A stretch of 64,000 nt of DNA from Pontibacter rufus (GCF_015694705.1 NZ_JADQDR010000009.1:62001-126000), one strand, 5' to 3'. Positions 1 to 9,434 are shown, counted from the stretch's first letter. The notes: generated by a model from the letters alone, not told the origin. Made by a program: numbers and translations.

Positions 1-1151
1 AGGCCATCGCGGCTCATGCTCATCCAGATGCGCGGCTGGCCGTATTGGAATACCAGCAGCACGCTGGCCATGGCAATGATGGCGCTTACCGCCACAATCC
101 CCGCAATCACATCGAGGTTAACGCGGGAGAAAACAAAAGACAGCGGATCTCCCACGGCCAGTTCGTTGTAGGGCACCATGCCCGTGAGCACCAACGCGAT
201 AATCACATATAGAAAGGTACAAAGCAGCAGGGCAATAATCATGGCGCGTGGCAGGTCGCGTTGCGGGTTTTCGCATTCTTCTGCCGTGGTAGAAATAGCG
301 TCGAAGCCGATATAGGCAAAAAACACAGCCGAAACGCCTTTCATAATACCACTTACGCCATTTGGGGCAAAGGGGCTCCAGTTATCGGGATTTACATAGA
401 AAGCGCCCACGGCTATCACAATAAAAATAACAATGAGCTTGAGCAGCACCAGCAGGTTGGCGGTGCGCTTGGATTCTTTTACGCCCACATACACCAGGTA
501 CGTAATAAGCGCCGTGATGCCCAGCGCCGGAAAGTCAGCAATAAGCTTGATGCCGCCCAAGGCAGGTGCATTTTGCCAGGCCAGGTAAGCTTCCTGTATG
601 TTAAAAGGCAGTGATGCAAGCGCATTACCCTGCGCCAGTTGCGCAATGGCTTCCTGGTAGCCGCGCGAAGCGCTCAGGTAATCCATGGTCAGGTATTGCG
701 GCAGCCCCAGGCCAATGCCGTCGAGGACAGCCGTAAAATAATCAGACCACGAAATAGCCACCGCAATGTTGCCGATAGCATACTCCATCAGCAAATCCCA
801 GCCGATAATCCAGGCTACCAACTCCCCGAAAGAGGCATAAGCATACGTATAGGCGCTACCGGAAACCGGGATAGACGAAGCAAACTGCGCATAACACAAG
901 GCCGAAAAACCACAGGCAATGGCGGTAAAAATAAAAAGCAGCGAAACGGCCGGCCCGCCTGCCGAACTGGCATTGCCGATGGTGCTGAAAATACCCGCGC
1001 CAATAATGGCGGCGATGCCAAATGCCACAAGGTCTTTGAGCCGCAGGGTACGCACCAGGTCGGTGCCGGCTATCTCGCCGTCATCTTTGTAGTCAGAAAG
1101 CATGGCCGACGCATTTTTACGGCGCCGGATGTTTTTGAGCAGTTCGTTCAT
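1..1151 (-). CDS. APC-family amino-acid permease (partial, 3' end outside window)
   Basis: A multi-spanning inner-membrane transporter of the amino acid-polyamine-organocation superfamily, closest in character to the cationic amino-acid transporter (CAT/YfnA) group. The visible 383 residues start MNELLKNIRRRK, reach the first membrane helix with the diagnostic GIAAIIGAGIFSTIG segment, then GPAVSLLF and a SGSAYTY motif, and continue through repeated hydrophobic helices until the window edge. The ATG at 1151 is the first start in frame and lies about 125 nt below a possible promoter. Substrate cannot be told from sequence alone. The gene is cut by the window, not obviously broken. Confidence 0.9.
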   Translation of the reverse strand, partial: MNELLKNIRRRKNASAMLSDYKDDGEIAGTDLVRTLRLKDLVAFGIAAIIGAGIFSTIGNASSAGGPAVSLLFIFTAIACGFSALCYAQFASSIPVSGSAYTYAYASFGELVAWIIGWDLLMEYAIGNIAVAISWSDYFTAVLDGIGLGLPQYLTMDYLSASRGYQEAIAQLAQGNALASLPFNIQEAYLAWQNAPALGGIKLIADFPALGITALITYLVYVGVKESKRTANLLVLLKLIVIFIVIAVGAFYVNPDNWSPFAPNGVSGIMKGVSAVFFAYIGFDAISTTAEECENPQRDLPRAMIIALLLCTFLYVIIALVLTGMVPYNELAVGDPLSFVFSRVNLDVIAGIVAVSAIIAMASVLLVFQYGQPRIWMSMSRDG

Positions 1152-1275
1152 GGGCAAAGCTGTGCTACAGCTATTGGTTGGGTTAGGTTTTAAGATTCTG
1201 ATAATGATTTTCCTGAAAGCTCTGAAGTACCGAACACATTGTTGCTTACCTCAGGAGGACAACTTTACCAGCTAG

Positions 1276-1283
1276 CAAATATA
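1276..1283 (-). promoter_or_regulatory. possible -7 element of the permease promoter
   Basis: On the minus strand this reads TATATTTG, an exact match to the Bacteroidota -7 consensus TAnnTTTG, about 125 nt upstream of the permease ATG. The -33 region at the right distance is weak, so this is only a candidate. Confidence 0.35.
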
Positions 1284-1520
1284 ATTAAAAGGTTCGCAAT
1301 TGGTAAAGTAACACAACAATAGTGGTAATTCCATCTAAAGCGCCGGAAAAGCAGCTATAGGCAGATGCATCAATCTTAGTCGTCTTATAAATTGTAAATT
1401 CATACCGGAAAGGGGCATTGTTATACGCTCAACTTTATACTTGAAAGATCTCATGAGTATAGTGTTTTAACTATGCATTCTCAGGAGGAAAGAACAAGCA
1501 ATCTTCCGGAGAAAGGTATA

Positions 1521-1567
1521 TAAAAGTAAAACCCACCCTTTGCCCAGATAGAATGGAAAAGGATGGG
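1521..1567 (-). terminator. rho-independent terminator after kup
   Basis: On the minus strand a 10-bp stem (CCCATCCTTT with AAAGGGTGGG, one G-U pair) is followed by a T-rich run, 41 nt beyond the kup stop. It fits termination of kup before the permease gene. The rest of the 1152-1607 spacer shows only the possible permease promoter and one TATACTT motif. Confidence 0.65.
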
Positions 1568-1607
1568 CTACTATGTACTAAATTATAATGACCGTTGCTT
1601 TCCGGCT

Positions 1608-3545
1608 TTAAACCATAATGCGTTTTAGCTGCGGCAATTGGGCAGGCATAATTACCAATGGCACTTTCTCTACTTTTACAGAGCTGCTGTCCAGGCCAAA
1701 CCATTTGCTTTCGGAGCTGGTAAATTGCTTAATGTTGAAGTACCACTCCATGATCAGCCGTTCTTTTAAAGGCAAATCGTTTTCGTAAGACAAAAACTTT
1801 TCGAGCACCACAAACCGGAAATCGCCAATCAGGTGCTGCTTGCTCAGCGAGAGATAGCGGCTGGTGATGTCTACCTCGCCGTTGGCTACCATTTCTTCCA
1901 CCACATTCCGGAAAAAGAGGTTAATGCGCTGCTCCACCCGGAAGCCAAGGCGGAAGTCGATGCGAATCACATCATCAGCATCCAGCTTGCGCACCTGGTA
2001 ATCCAATGTATAGGGCTGATCTGTGGTCTCTACGTGCACAAACCAGTAAATATCGGCACGCTTGGGGCGTTTCTGGAAGATAGAGTAAATTACTTTCGAT
2101 TCTATTTCGTTCGGGTTGGAGGCGCTTGTCATAAACACCAGGTGCGTGCTATACTTGGGGATGGTGTCGTCGGCGCTGAGTTCGCGCAGGGCAGGCAGAT
2201 AGTCTTTCAGGCGCACGTATTCGGTCAGGCTGCGCTTGATTTGCTGCGCATTCAGCCAGATGTACATTACGGTGAGCAGTATAACGCCTATCATCAGCGA
2301 AACCCAGCCGCCATGCGGAAATTTATTCAGGTTGGCTACCAGAAAGGCCGCCTCAATGCCAGTATAAACAACCAGGAAAACATAAACCAGCCACTGCAAC
2401 CTGTACCTGATGTACAGGTAATAGCTCATCAGCATGGTAGTAGACAACATGGCCATGGTAATAGCCAGGCCATAAGCAGCCTCCATCTGTTCCGATTCCC
2501 GGAAGTACAGCACCACGCCCATGCAGCCCAGCCACAGCAGCCAGTTTACACTAGGCACATACAGCTGCCCCTTCAGGTTGGTAGGGTAAACAAGCTTTAC
2601 CTTTGGCCAGAGGTTCAGGCGGATGGCTTCGCTGATAAGGGTAAAGGAGCCGCTGATCAGGGCCTGGCTGGCGATAATGGCGGCAATAGTTGCGATACAG
2701 ATGCCGGCCAGCAAAAACCAGCCGGGCATTATGCCATAAAAAGGATTCTGGTGCAGCTGGCTGCCGGCATGCGTCATCAGCCAGGCGCCCTGGCCCAGGT
2801 AGTTGAGCAGGAGGCAGGTTTTCACAAACATCCAGCTCATGCGTATGTTGGGGCGGCCGCAGTGGCCCAAATCAGAGTAAAGCGCTTCAGCGCCCGTAGT
2901 ACAAAGAAATACAGCGCCCAGCAGCCAGAAACCATTCGGATAGTTCACCAGCATGTTGTAGGCATAGTAGGGGTTCAGCGCTTTGAGTATTTCCGGGTGG
3001 CTGGCCACCGATACAGCGCCCAGGGCGCCTAGCATCGTAAACCACAGGAACATAATCGGGCCGAAAGCTTTACCGACAAACTCAGAACCGAAACGCTGCA
3101 TTACGAACAGGCCGGTAAGTATGGCCAGTACAATGGGTACGGTGGGGATGTCGGGGTAAAGGATGCGAAGCCCCTCAATGGCGGATGAAACCGAGATAGG
3201 TGGTGTGATAATGCCATCGGCCAGCAAGGCGCTGCCGCCTATCATAGCCGGCACAATAAGCCAGCGGGCGCGGCGGCGGATTAAAGTATAAAGCGAGAAA
3301 ATACCGCCCTCGCCATTGTTATCGGCCTGCAAAGTGAGCAACACATACTTGATGGTGGTCTGCAGTGTCAGTGTCCAGAAAACGCAGGAGATGCCCCCAT
3401 ATACCAGAATTCCGGAGATTGAATTTTCCCCGATGATGGCTTTCATTACGTACAGCGGCGAAGTGCCGATATCACCGTATATGATACCCAGGGAAATCAG
3501 CAAGCCGGCGGTGGAAACGGTGCCGGCTTTATGTTTGAGACTCAT
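1608..3545 (-). CDS. kup: Kup-type potassium uptake transporter
   Basis: A 645-residue K+/H+ symporter of the inner membrane (KUP/HAK/KT family). The N-terminus carries the family hallmark GIIYGDIGTSPLY in helix 1, followed by GEGGIFSLY and GGSALLADGIITPPISV; about 12 hydrophobic helices follow, with a soluble C-terminal part from about residue 450. Length matches the family. The ATG at 3545 places the hallmark about 20 residues in, as usual. It stands alone between a terminator and a DedA gene on the same strand with a 195-nt spacer. A 399-residue open frame on the opposite strand is a shadow. Confidence 0.97.
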   Translation of the reverse strand: MSLKHKAGTVSTAGLLISLGIIYGDIGTSPLYVMKAIIGENSISGILVYGGISCVFWTLTLQTTIKYVLLTLQADNNGEGGIFSLYTLIRRRARWLIVPAMIGGSALLADGIITPPISVSSAIEGLRILYPDIPTVPIVLAILTGLFVMQRFGSEFVGKAFGPIMFLWFTMLGALGAVSVASHPEILKALNPYYAYNMLVNYPNGFWLLGAVFLCTTGAEALYSDLGHCGRPNIRMSWMFVKTCLLLNYLGQGAWLMTHAGSQLHQNPFYGIMPGWFLLAGICIATIAAIIASQALISGSFTLISEAIRLNLWPKVKLVYPTNLKGQLYVPSVNWLLWLGCMGVVLYFRESEQMEAAYGLAITMAMLSTTMLMSYYLYIRYRLQWLVYVFLVVYTGIEAAFLVANLNKFPHGGWVSLMIGVILLTVMYIWLNAQQIKRSLTEYVRLKDYLPALRELSADDTIPKYSTHLVFMTSASNPNEIESKVIYSIFQKRPKRADIYWFVHVETTDQPYTLDYQVRKLDADDVIRIDFRLGFRVEQRINLFFRNVVEEMVANGEVDITSRYLSLSKQHLIGDFRFVVLEKFLSYENDLPLKERLIMEWYFNIKQFTSSESKWFGLDSSSVKVEKVPLVIMPAQLPQLKRIMV

Positions 3546-3740
3546 TTAAAAATAATTTAATATAAACCTGATCCAAACAATTTATACCTTAGATAAAGTT
3601 TAATTGCTTAATCATTAAATGGTTAAAAGATTAATATGCGTTAACAATTAAGCCGTTTAACATTTTACCCGCCTGCCTGGTTGGTGAGAACACGCAGCAA
3701 GGTGGGTTTAGTAGATTACTATTATTAGGTTTGCTACTTG

Positions 3741-4400
3741 TTATACTTGTTCTTTCTGTTTGCTAAGCTTCTTTTTAATGAGCGTATAAATAGGCGGCAC
3801 CAGCGACACTAAAATAATACCCAGCACCAGCAGCGAAAAGTTTTCTTTTACCACAGGTATGTTTCCGAGGAAATAACCGGCCATGGTAAACAGCAGCACC
3901 CATACCAGCGCTCCCACTATATTATATATAATAAAGCGTTGGTAATGCATTTTGCCTATGCCGGCTACAAAAGGTGCAAATGTGCGCACAATCGGCACAA
4001 AGCGGGCATACACAATGGTGCGCGCGCCATACCGATCGTAAAAAAGCTGGGCCTCATCCAGATATTCCCGTTTCAGAAACCAGTAATTGCGATCGTATAC
4101 TTTGTCGCCCAGCTTACGCCCCAGCAGGTAATTAAAGGAGTCGCCGAGGATAGCCGCAACGCAAAGCAGTAACAGGACAAGCCAAATGTTCAGGCCTGAC
4201 CCCGGCAGGGCCGACATAGCCCCTACAGCAAACAGCAGCGAATCGCCGGGCAGAAAGGGGAGAATTACGAGGCCTGTTTCGCAAAAAATAATCAGGAACA
4301 GAATCAGGTATATCCAGCCGTGGTACTGCTGCGTTAAATCCACGAGGTGCCTGTCGATGTGTAGCACAAAATCTATAAAATGCTGCAGTAACTCTATCAT
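3741..4400 (-). CDS. DedA family (VTT domain) membrane protein
   Basis: A 219-residue inner-membrane protein of the DedA/VTT family, whose members are linked to membrane lipid (undecaprenyl phosphate or phospholipid) translocation and envelope homeostasis. The characteristic ETGLVILPFLPGDSLLF segment, GDSFNYLLG, and the RFVPIVRTFAPFVAGIG motif are all present, with a lysine-rich C-terminal tail. Length is normal. It is downstream of dapA on the same strand, but a long hairpin separates the two, so they are probably not one transcript. The exact substrate is not known from sequence. Confidence 0.93.
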   Translation of the reverse strand: MIELLQHFIDFVLHIDRHLVDLTQQYHGWIYLILFLIIFCETGLVILPFLPGDSLLFAVGAMSALPGSGLNIWLVLLLLCVAAILGDSFNYLLGRKLGDKVYDRNYWFLKREYLDEAQLFYDRYGARTIVYARFVPIVRTFAPFVAGIGKMHYQRFIIYNIVGALVWVLLFTMAGYFLGNIPVVKENFSLLVLGIILVSLVPPIYTLIKKKLSKQKEQV

Positions 4401-4475
4401 AAAGTATAAAAATCAGGCAAATGTACGGTTGATTCCGGGAACGGCGAAATATTTTCGGACGAAATGAACATGCAG

Positions 4476-4531
4476 GTGCATAGCAGCGCTTTAAAAGTAT
4501 GGCGTCATACTTTTAAAGCGCTGCTATGCAC
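4476..4531. repeat. 26-bp perfect inverted repeat with 4-nt loop, 3' of dapA
   Basis: Left arm 4476-4501 and right arm 4506-4531 are perfect reverse complements, separated by GCGT. The inner part of the arms contains AAAAGTATG and CATACTTTT, a variant of the motif that recurs through the window. It begins 7 nt after the dapA stop and could end transcription, but no T-run follows on either strand, so a repeat element or RNA-stabilising hairpin is equally possible. Confidence 0.85.
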
Positions 4532-4537
4532 TCTTGG

Positions 4538-5407
4538 TTATAGTAACTTATACAGCCTGTCTTTTAAACCTGCAGATGCTTCCACCAGTGGCAGCCTGAC
4601 GGCGGCAGTACAGATGCCAAAGCGCTCCAGCACTGCTTTCAGGCCTACCGGGTTGCTCTCTTCGTACAGCAGCGGATTGACGTCGGCAAAATTGAGCGCC
4701 AGGCTGCCGGCCGCCTTCAAGTCGCCATCCAGCGCCAACTGCACCATCGTAGCAAACTTTTCAGGAAAAGCATTGGCCAGTACCGATATCACGCCGTCAG
4801 CGCCAAAAACTGCCAGGGGTACCGCCAGCATGTCGTCGCCGCTGATAAGCATGAAGCTTTTGGGTTTGTGCTTGGCAATGTACATGCACTGCTCCAGGTT
4901 GCCCGAGGCTTCTTTTATACCGATAATGTTTTCGTGCGCGGAAAGCTTCAGGGTGGTTTCAGCCGTAATATTGCTGCCGGTGCGGCCGGGCACATTATAA
5001 AGTATAAGCGGCACGGGCGAGGCATTGGCCAGCGCTACGTAATGCTGGTAGATGCCCTGCTGCGATGGTTTGTTATAATAAGGGCTAACCGAAAGCAGGG
5101 CCGCTATGCCTTCCAGATCCGTAGTGGCAATGGTGTCGAGCAGGTGCTGCGTGTTGTTGCCGCCAAGGCCATAAACCAGCGGCACGCGATGGCCGGCCTG
5201 CTGCTTTACAAAACGCAGTATTTCTGCCTTCTCTTCGGAGGTGGTGGTTACAGACTCAGCCGTGGTGCCGTTGATTACCAGGTAATTTACGCCGCCTTCC
5301 AGCACAAAGTCCAGCAGCTTGCGCAGGGCATCGTAATCTACTGCCAGCTCTCTGGTAAAAGGCGTTACCAGCGCCACACCCGTCCCTCTCAGTTTCTCTC
5401 TAATCAT
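4538..5407 (-). CDS. dapA: 4-hydroxy-tetrahydrodipicolinate synthase
   Basis: A cytoplasmic class I aldolase-type enzyme of 289 residues that condenses pyruvate with aspartate semialdehyde in lysine/diaminopimelate biosynthesis. Visible landmarks are GTTAESVTTTSEE (pyruvate-carboxylate loop), PYYNKPSQQGIYQHY, YNVPGRTGSN with the catalytic tyrosine, and the Schiff-base lysine in IGIKEASG. The YNVPGRT and GTTAES signatures favour DapA over N-acetylneuraminate lyase. The reading frame begins MIREKLRGTGVALVTPF, as expected. It lies upstream of DedA and downstream of the LytTR regulator without obvious operon linkage. Confidence 0.95.
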   Translation of the reverse strand: MIREKLRGTGVALVTPFTRELAVDYDALRKLLDFVLEGGVNYLVINGTTAESVTTTSEEKAEILRFVKQQAGHRVPLVYGLGGNNTQHLLDTIATTDLEGIAALLSVSPYYNKPSQQGIYQHYVALANASPVPLILYNVPGRTGSNITAETTLKLSAHENIIGIKEASGNLEQCMYIAKHKPKSFMLISGDDMLAVPLAVFGADGVISVLANAFPEKFATMVQLALDGDLKAAGSLALNFADVNPLLYEESNPVGLKAVLERFGICTAAVRLPLVEASAGLKDRLYKLL

Positions 5408-5408
5408 C

Positions 5409-5549
5409 TTTTTGAATTACAAATTACGAATTACGAACTATGAATTGACATCTGCAAATGTTAGCAGATAAAGCTACCATAGTATACAGGCGTAAACCTG
5501 CTGCTCCGAAAAGTCTTAACTCTTAATTTGTAATTCAAAATTCGTAATT
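5409..5549. repeat. AT-rich spacer with repeated AATTACGAATTAC-like units
   Basis: The spacer between dapA and the LytTR gene has direct near-copies of AATTACGAATTAC at its left end and an inverted, diverged version (TTGTAATTCAAAATTCG) at its right end, so its edges can pair. A similar low-complexity stretch (AACTCATAACTTTCAACTC) precedes folD at about 40281. No gene is seen here. Confidence 0.4.
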
Positions 5550-6281
5550 CTACTGGATGTTGTTTTCCTCCACCCATTTCAGAAACTGCTCCCTGTATAC
5601 TTCGCCGATGGGTATTTCTTTGCTGCCGATACGAATACGGCTCTTCTCGATGCTGTCTATTTTCTGCAGCGACACAATAAACGAACGATGCACGCGCAGG
5701 AATTTTGTGTCTGGCAGTTTTTCCATCATTTTGTTCATCGAAAGCAGCGTGATGATCTTCTGGTCTTTCGTCTGGATAATGATATAGTCTTTCAGGCCCT
5801 CGATCCAGAGAATGTCTTTAAAATCCACGCGGATAGTTTTGTAATCGGCCTTTACAAACATAAAATCATGCTCCACGGTAGGTGTGGGCATCGCAGCAGG
5901 CGCCTCGGGAGACTTTCCGTTGTGCTGCAGTCTTTCCTGCGCCTTGGTTACGGCCTTCAGAAAGCGGTCGAACGGAATAGGCTTGAGCAGGTAATCTACG
6001 GCGCCCTGGTTAAAACCTTCCAGGGCATAATCGGGGTAGGCAGTGGTAAAAATGATGAGCGGCTGGTGCTTGAGGATGTTCAGAAACTGAATACCGGTCA
6101 GCTCGGGCATTTCAATGTCCAGAAACATCAGATCAACCTGCTCTTCCTGCAGCACCTGCATGGCCTCTGTCGCGCTGGAACAGGTTTTTACCAATTGCAG
6201 GTAAGGCAGCTTGCTGATGTAACTTTCTATAATATCCAGCGCCAGGGGCTCATCATCTACGGCAAGGCAACGTATCGTCAT
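5550..6281 (-). CDS. LytTR-family response regulator
   Basis: A 243-residue DNA-binding response regulator. The N-terminal receiver domain (about 1-120) shows the acidic pair in VDDEP, the phosphoacceptor Asp55 in FLDIEMPE, threonines at 79-80 and Lys100 in YLLKPIPF. A LytTR DNA-binding domain occupies about residues 140-240 (FLRVHRSFIVSLQKI is typical). It begins 8 nt after the stop of the sensor kinase gene, so the two form one operon and are almost certainly cognate. The signal and targets are unknown. Confidence 0.96.
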   Translation of the reverse strand: MTIRCLAVDDEPLALDIIESYISKLPYLQLVKTCSSATEAMQVLQEEQVDLMFLDIEMPELTGIQFLNILKHQPLIIFTTAYPDYALEGFNQGAVDYLLKPIPFDRFLKAVTKAQERLQHNGKSPEAPAAMPTPTVEHDFMFVKADYKTIRVDFKDILWIEGLKDYIIIQTKDQKIITLLSMNKMMEKLPDTKFLRVHRSFIVSLQKIDSIEKSRIRIGSKEIPIGEVYREQFLKWVEENNIQ

Positions 6282-6289
6282 AGTTTTAT

Positions 6290-7369
6290 TTAGTTAGGTG
6301 CGAAGTATAATTTTAAAGTAGCAAAGAAAGTACCCTCTTTTTCCTCTAAGGTAAGCTGGTGCCGGTTAGGGTAGAGCAGGTTCAGGCGGCGCCTCAGGTT
6401 TTCGAGGCCGATGCCGCCAAACTCGCGCTTTTTATGCGTGCTGCTGTTGTTAATGGTGCTGAACACCAGCACATCGTTCCCGATAACCAATTTTATGATG
6501 ATGCCGATTTCGTTTTTGCTCACCAGCCCGTGCTTAAAAGCGTTCTCCACCAGTGTCATCAGCAGCATCGGGGCAATTTGTTTTTGCTCCATACTACCCT
6601 CTATATCGAATTTTATACCTGCATGCTCGCGCAGGCGCAGCTTCTGCAGATCGATAAAGTTATGGATGTGGGTGACCTCTTTCTCCAGGCTCACGAGGGT
6701 ATCGTTGCTCTCATACAGCATATAGCGCATCAGCAGCGAGAGCTTCATGATAGCATCAGGCGTTTCCGGAGATTGCTTATAAGCCAGTGAGTATATGTTG
6801 TTTAGTGTATTGAACAGGAAGTGCGGGTTTACCTGTGATTTGAGATAGGCCAGCTCTGCCGTCAGCGTTTGGGTTTCCAGTTCTTTGTTGCGGCGCTCGT
6901 TGCGGATGTAGTTACCGGTTACTTTCAGGGCAGAACTGATGAATATGGTTACCAGCCCGCCCAGAGCATACTGCAACTGCCTATCGGTGGTATACAGTGA
7001 CGTCATCTCGGGGTTAAATTCACGAAACATATAGAAGTCGAGCGGCGCACGCACCAGCGCAAAGGCCAGCAGGGTGGTAAGCACCGTCGCAATGTAGGTA
7101 AGGATGTGGTTGCGCGCCAGAAAGCGTGGAATCAGCACGTACCAGTTAAAGTAAAAGATGATCATCTGGAAGGCAATACCGAGCGTTACGTCGAGTATCT
7201 TTCCCGGAGAAAGGGTGCGGTTGGCCTGCAGGAAGTAGATCACCCAGACGCCCAGCAGCATCCAGCCGGCTACGTGCAGCGCTACCTGATAGTATCTTCT
7301 CATATTTACCTGTGGTAAGGCGATGGGCATGTGGGTATGGTTATAGGAATGTGATTTATACCTGCGCAA
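6290..7369 (-). CDS. LytS/YehU-type sensor histidine kinase (His_kinase family)
   Basis: A 359-residue membrane kinase that should phosphorylate the neighbouring LytTR regulator. Four hydrophobic segments lie between about residues 27 and 155, then a short coiled linker, the phosphoacceptor motif QVNPHFLFNTLNN with His183, an N-box LVENAFKHG and a G-box GIGLENLRRRL. The start at 7369 gives 22 residues before MRRYYQ; an in-frame ATG at residue 14 or 23 could be the real start. The gene is divergent from the ABC exporter pair across a 268-nt spacer, which makes that exporter a plausible but unproven target. Confidence 0.94.
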   Translation of the reverse strand: MRRYKSHSYNHTHMPIALPQVNMRRYYQVALHVAGWMLLGVWVIYFLQANRTLSPGKILDVTLGIAFQMIIFYFNWYVLIPRFLARNHILTYIATVLTTLLAFALVRAPLDFYMFREFNPEMTSLYTTDRQLQYALGGLVTIFISSALKVTGNYIRNERRNKELETQTLTAELAYLKSQVNPHFLFNTLNNIYSLAYKQSPETPDAIMKLSLLMRYMLYESNDTLVSLEKEVTHIHNFIDLQKLRLREHAGIKFDIEGSMEQKQIAPMLLMTLVENAFKHGLVSKNEIGIIIKLVIGNDVLVFSTINNSSTHKKREFGGIGLENLRRRLNLLYPNRHQLTLEEKEGTFFATLKLYFAPN

Positions 7370-7637
7370 GCTCTGAGCCCGGGTAAAAAGTGCCCGGATA
7401 ACGTGCGCCTGGTTCTAAAGATAAGCAAAGAATGCTACATCCTTAAAGTATAGCGACAGGTCTATACCAAACCGGCTTTTATAGCGATAAAAGGCAGAAT
7501 TAAGCCGATGAAAGCGTTAAAAGCCATATTGGAGGTTAAATTACTGTTTATCTATACTTTAAAGCTGTTGGTATATTTCTTTTTCAGCCGGAAGTTTTTT
7601 TGTTTTCATTTATACATCGGCTGCTAAATAAACCAAC

Positions 7638-8573
7638 ATGAAACAGAATATCATCGAAACGCACGGACTTAATTACCATTTCGGGAAAAGGCAAATTCTG
7701 CAAAACCTGGAGCTGCGTGTGCCAAGAGGATCTGTCTATGGCTTTCTGGGACCGAACGGCGCCGGTAAATCAACCACTATCCGCATCCTGCTGGGGCTGC
7801 TGCCGGTGCCGGAAGGAAAGGTGCTGGTACACGGGCTGGAACTCAAAAATAACCGCCTGGACATTCTGCGGCAAACGGGTGCACTCATCGAAATGCCCAC
7901 GCTGTATCGCCACCTCTCTGGTTACGATAACCTGGAGATGACCAGAAGGATGATTGGCGCTCCAAAAAAGCGGCTGCAGGAAGTGCTGGAAATTACAGGG
8001 CTTACGGCTGATGCCGGACGCAAAACAAAAGAATATTCGCTGGGTATGAGCCAGCGGCTGGGCATTGCGCTGGCGCTGCTCCCCGATCCTGAACTATTGA
8101 TTCTGGATGAGCCTACCAACGGATTGGATCCCAGTGGTATCCGGGAGGTGCGGAACCTTATTAGCAGCCTGAACAAAGACTTCGGCAAAACCATCTTCCT
8201 GTCGAGCCACCTGCTGTCCGAAATTGAGAAAACCGCTACAGAACTGGCTATCATCGACAAGGGGGCCACGCTTTACCAGGGCAGCCTGAAAGATCTGTAT
8301 GCCCATACCTTTCAACCGGCTATACTGCAACTCCGCACAAGCAATGCTGCTATTGCCGTCCAAATCCTGACAGATCACCAGTACCAGCTTTTAGACAGCG
8401 AGCACGATAAGCTGGTTGTGCGGCTTGCGGGCAGGGAGCAGGCGGCAAGTATAAACCGGCTGCTCGTTGAGAATGGAGTGGATGTATACCATCTGAGTAC
8501 AGAAACCCAGCACCTGGAGGATTTTTTCCTGCGCATGACGACAAAAGAGCCGGTGATGGCCTTATCTGCTTAG
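7638..8573 (+). CDS. ABC-2 type exporter, ATP-binding subunit
   Basis: A 311-residue ATPase of the bacitracin-resistance/lantibiotic-immunity type (BcrA-like). Walker A is GPNGAGKST at residues 38-46, the ABC signature is YSLGMSQRLGIA, Walker B is LLILDEPTNGLD and the switch histidine is in LSSHLLSEIE. The C-terminal 90 residues resemble the accessory domain of this subfamily. The permease follows after 18 nt, forming a two-gene exporter. Its transcript is divergent from a LytS/LytTR pair. The substrate is not evident. Confidence 0.93.
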   Translation: MKQNIIETHGLNYHFGKRQILQNLELRVPRGSVYGFLGPNGAGKSTTIRILLGLLPVPEGKVLVHGLELKNNRLDILRQTGALIEMPTLYRHLSGYDNLEMTRRMIGAPKKRLQEVLEITGLTADAGRKTKEYSLGMSQRLGIALALLPDPELLILDEPTNGLDPSGIREVRNLISSLNKDFGKTIFLSSHLLSEIEKTATELAIIDKGATLYQGSLKDLYAHTFQPAILQLRTSNAAIAVQILTDHQYQLLDSEHDKLVVRLAGREQAASINRLLVENGVDVYHLSTETQHLEDFFLRMTTKEPVMALSA

Positions 8574-8591
8574 CTTAAAGTATAGGATGCA

Positions 8592-9368
8592 ATGAAGAGC
8601 ACAACCACTTACCTGACAAGGAGTTTAAGCGCCGAGACACTGAAGCTGAAAAACACTTTTGCACTCTGGATGGCTATACTTGCGCCCTGCGCTTTGATCA
8701 GTATGTTCTTCCTGGCTTTCTGGTCGAAGGGCGAGCACCTGGTCATGAAGAGCCTCGGGCCCTGGACAAGCTTCGGCTTTCGCACTTTTGCCTTGTACAC
8801 ACAGTTACTGATGCCCATCTTTATAGCGCTGCTCACCAGCATGACCAACGGCATTGAGCACAAAGCCAATGGCTGGAAGCACCTGTACGCGCTGCCGCTA
8901 CCCAAAAGCACCGTTTATTTCTCTAAAGCAGCCCTTGTGCTCGGGCTTGTGGCCTGCAGCACACTTGTGTTTATGCTGGCTATACTTAGCGCAGGTACAG
9001 TATTGCGCTGGCTCCGGCCGGATCTGGGCTTTCAGAACTATGAAGGCATATCGATGATTCTGATAACCTCCGTTAAAATATTTCTGGCCTCCTTTGTAAT
9101 TGTGGCGATTCAGTTCTGGCTGAGCATGCGCTGGAGCAGTTTTGCCCTTTCGATGGGCGTTGCCATTGTTGCCATCATCACGACAGTTGTAGCGAGCCGT
9201 TGGGAACACATCCATTATTACCCTTTCGCTTACCCGCTGATGACGTTTAATGGCTATATGAAACAGAGTGGGCAGTTCTTTACCGAGGAAATTTGGCGGA
9301 GCCTGGCTGTAGGCACCGCCGTGTTTATACTTGGCTATATGGATATCTCACGAAAAAAGATTTTATGA
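8592..9368 (+). CDS. ABC-2 type exporter, permease subunit
   Basis: A 258-residue membrane protein with about six hydrophobic segments, matching the ABC-2/lantibiotic-immunity permease layout: a first helix around residue 25, a cluster at 75-170 including GIEHKANGWKHLYALPLPK (the typical coupling helix region), and a last helix near 240. It is directly downstream of its ATPase partner and followed by a clear terminator. The pair probably exports or resists a peptide-type compound, which is inference from family only. Confidence 0.88.
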   Translation: MKSTTTYLTRSLSAETLKLKNTFALWMAILAPCALISMFFLAFWSKGEHLVMKSLGPWTSFGFRTFALYTQLLMPIFIALLTSMTNGIEHKANGWKHLYALPLPKSTVYFSKAALVLGLVACSTLVFMLAILSAGTVLRWLRPDLGFQNYEGISMILITSVKIFLASFVIVAIQFWLSMRWSSFALSMGVAIVAIITTVVASRWEHIHYYPFAYPLMTFNGYMKQSGQFFTEEIWRSLAVGTAVFILGYMDISRKKIL

Positions 9369-9400
9369 TGTTTTGAGTTAGTGTTAGTTGTTGTTTGTTA

Positions 9401-9434
9401 AGTGGGGCCAATTGCAGTTGGCTCCACTTTTTTT
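9401..9434 (+). terminator. rho-independent terminator after the ABC exporter genes
   Basis: An 11-bp stem (AGTGGGGCCAA with TTGGCTCCACT, one G-U pair) with a 6-nt loop is followed immediately by seven further T residues, 33 nt after the permease stop. Confidence 0.85.

Noticed and set aside
1833-3032. 399-residue open frame antisense to kup
   Set aside because: The opposite strand encodes an intact Kup with family motifs over the whole stretch; the antisense frame has no recognisable domain and is rich in His/Gln/Ala, as shadows in this composition are.
5481-5549. Possible promoter of the spacer between dapA and LytTR
   Set aside because: AT-rich repeats imitate TAnnTTTG-like strings but none has suitable spacing or position.
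5688-6293. 201-residue frame antisense to the LytTR regulator
   Set aside because: The regulator has all expected catalytic residues; the antisense frame does not look like a protein.
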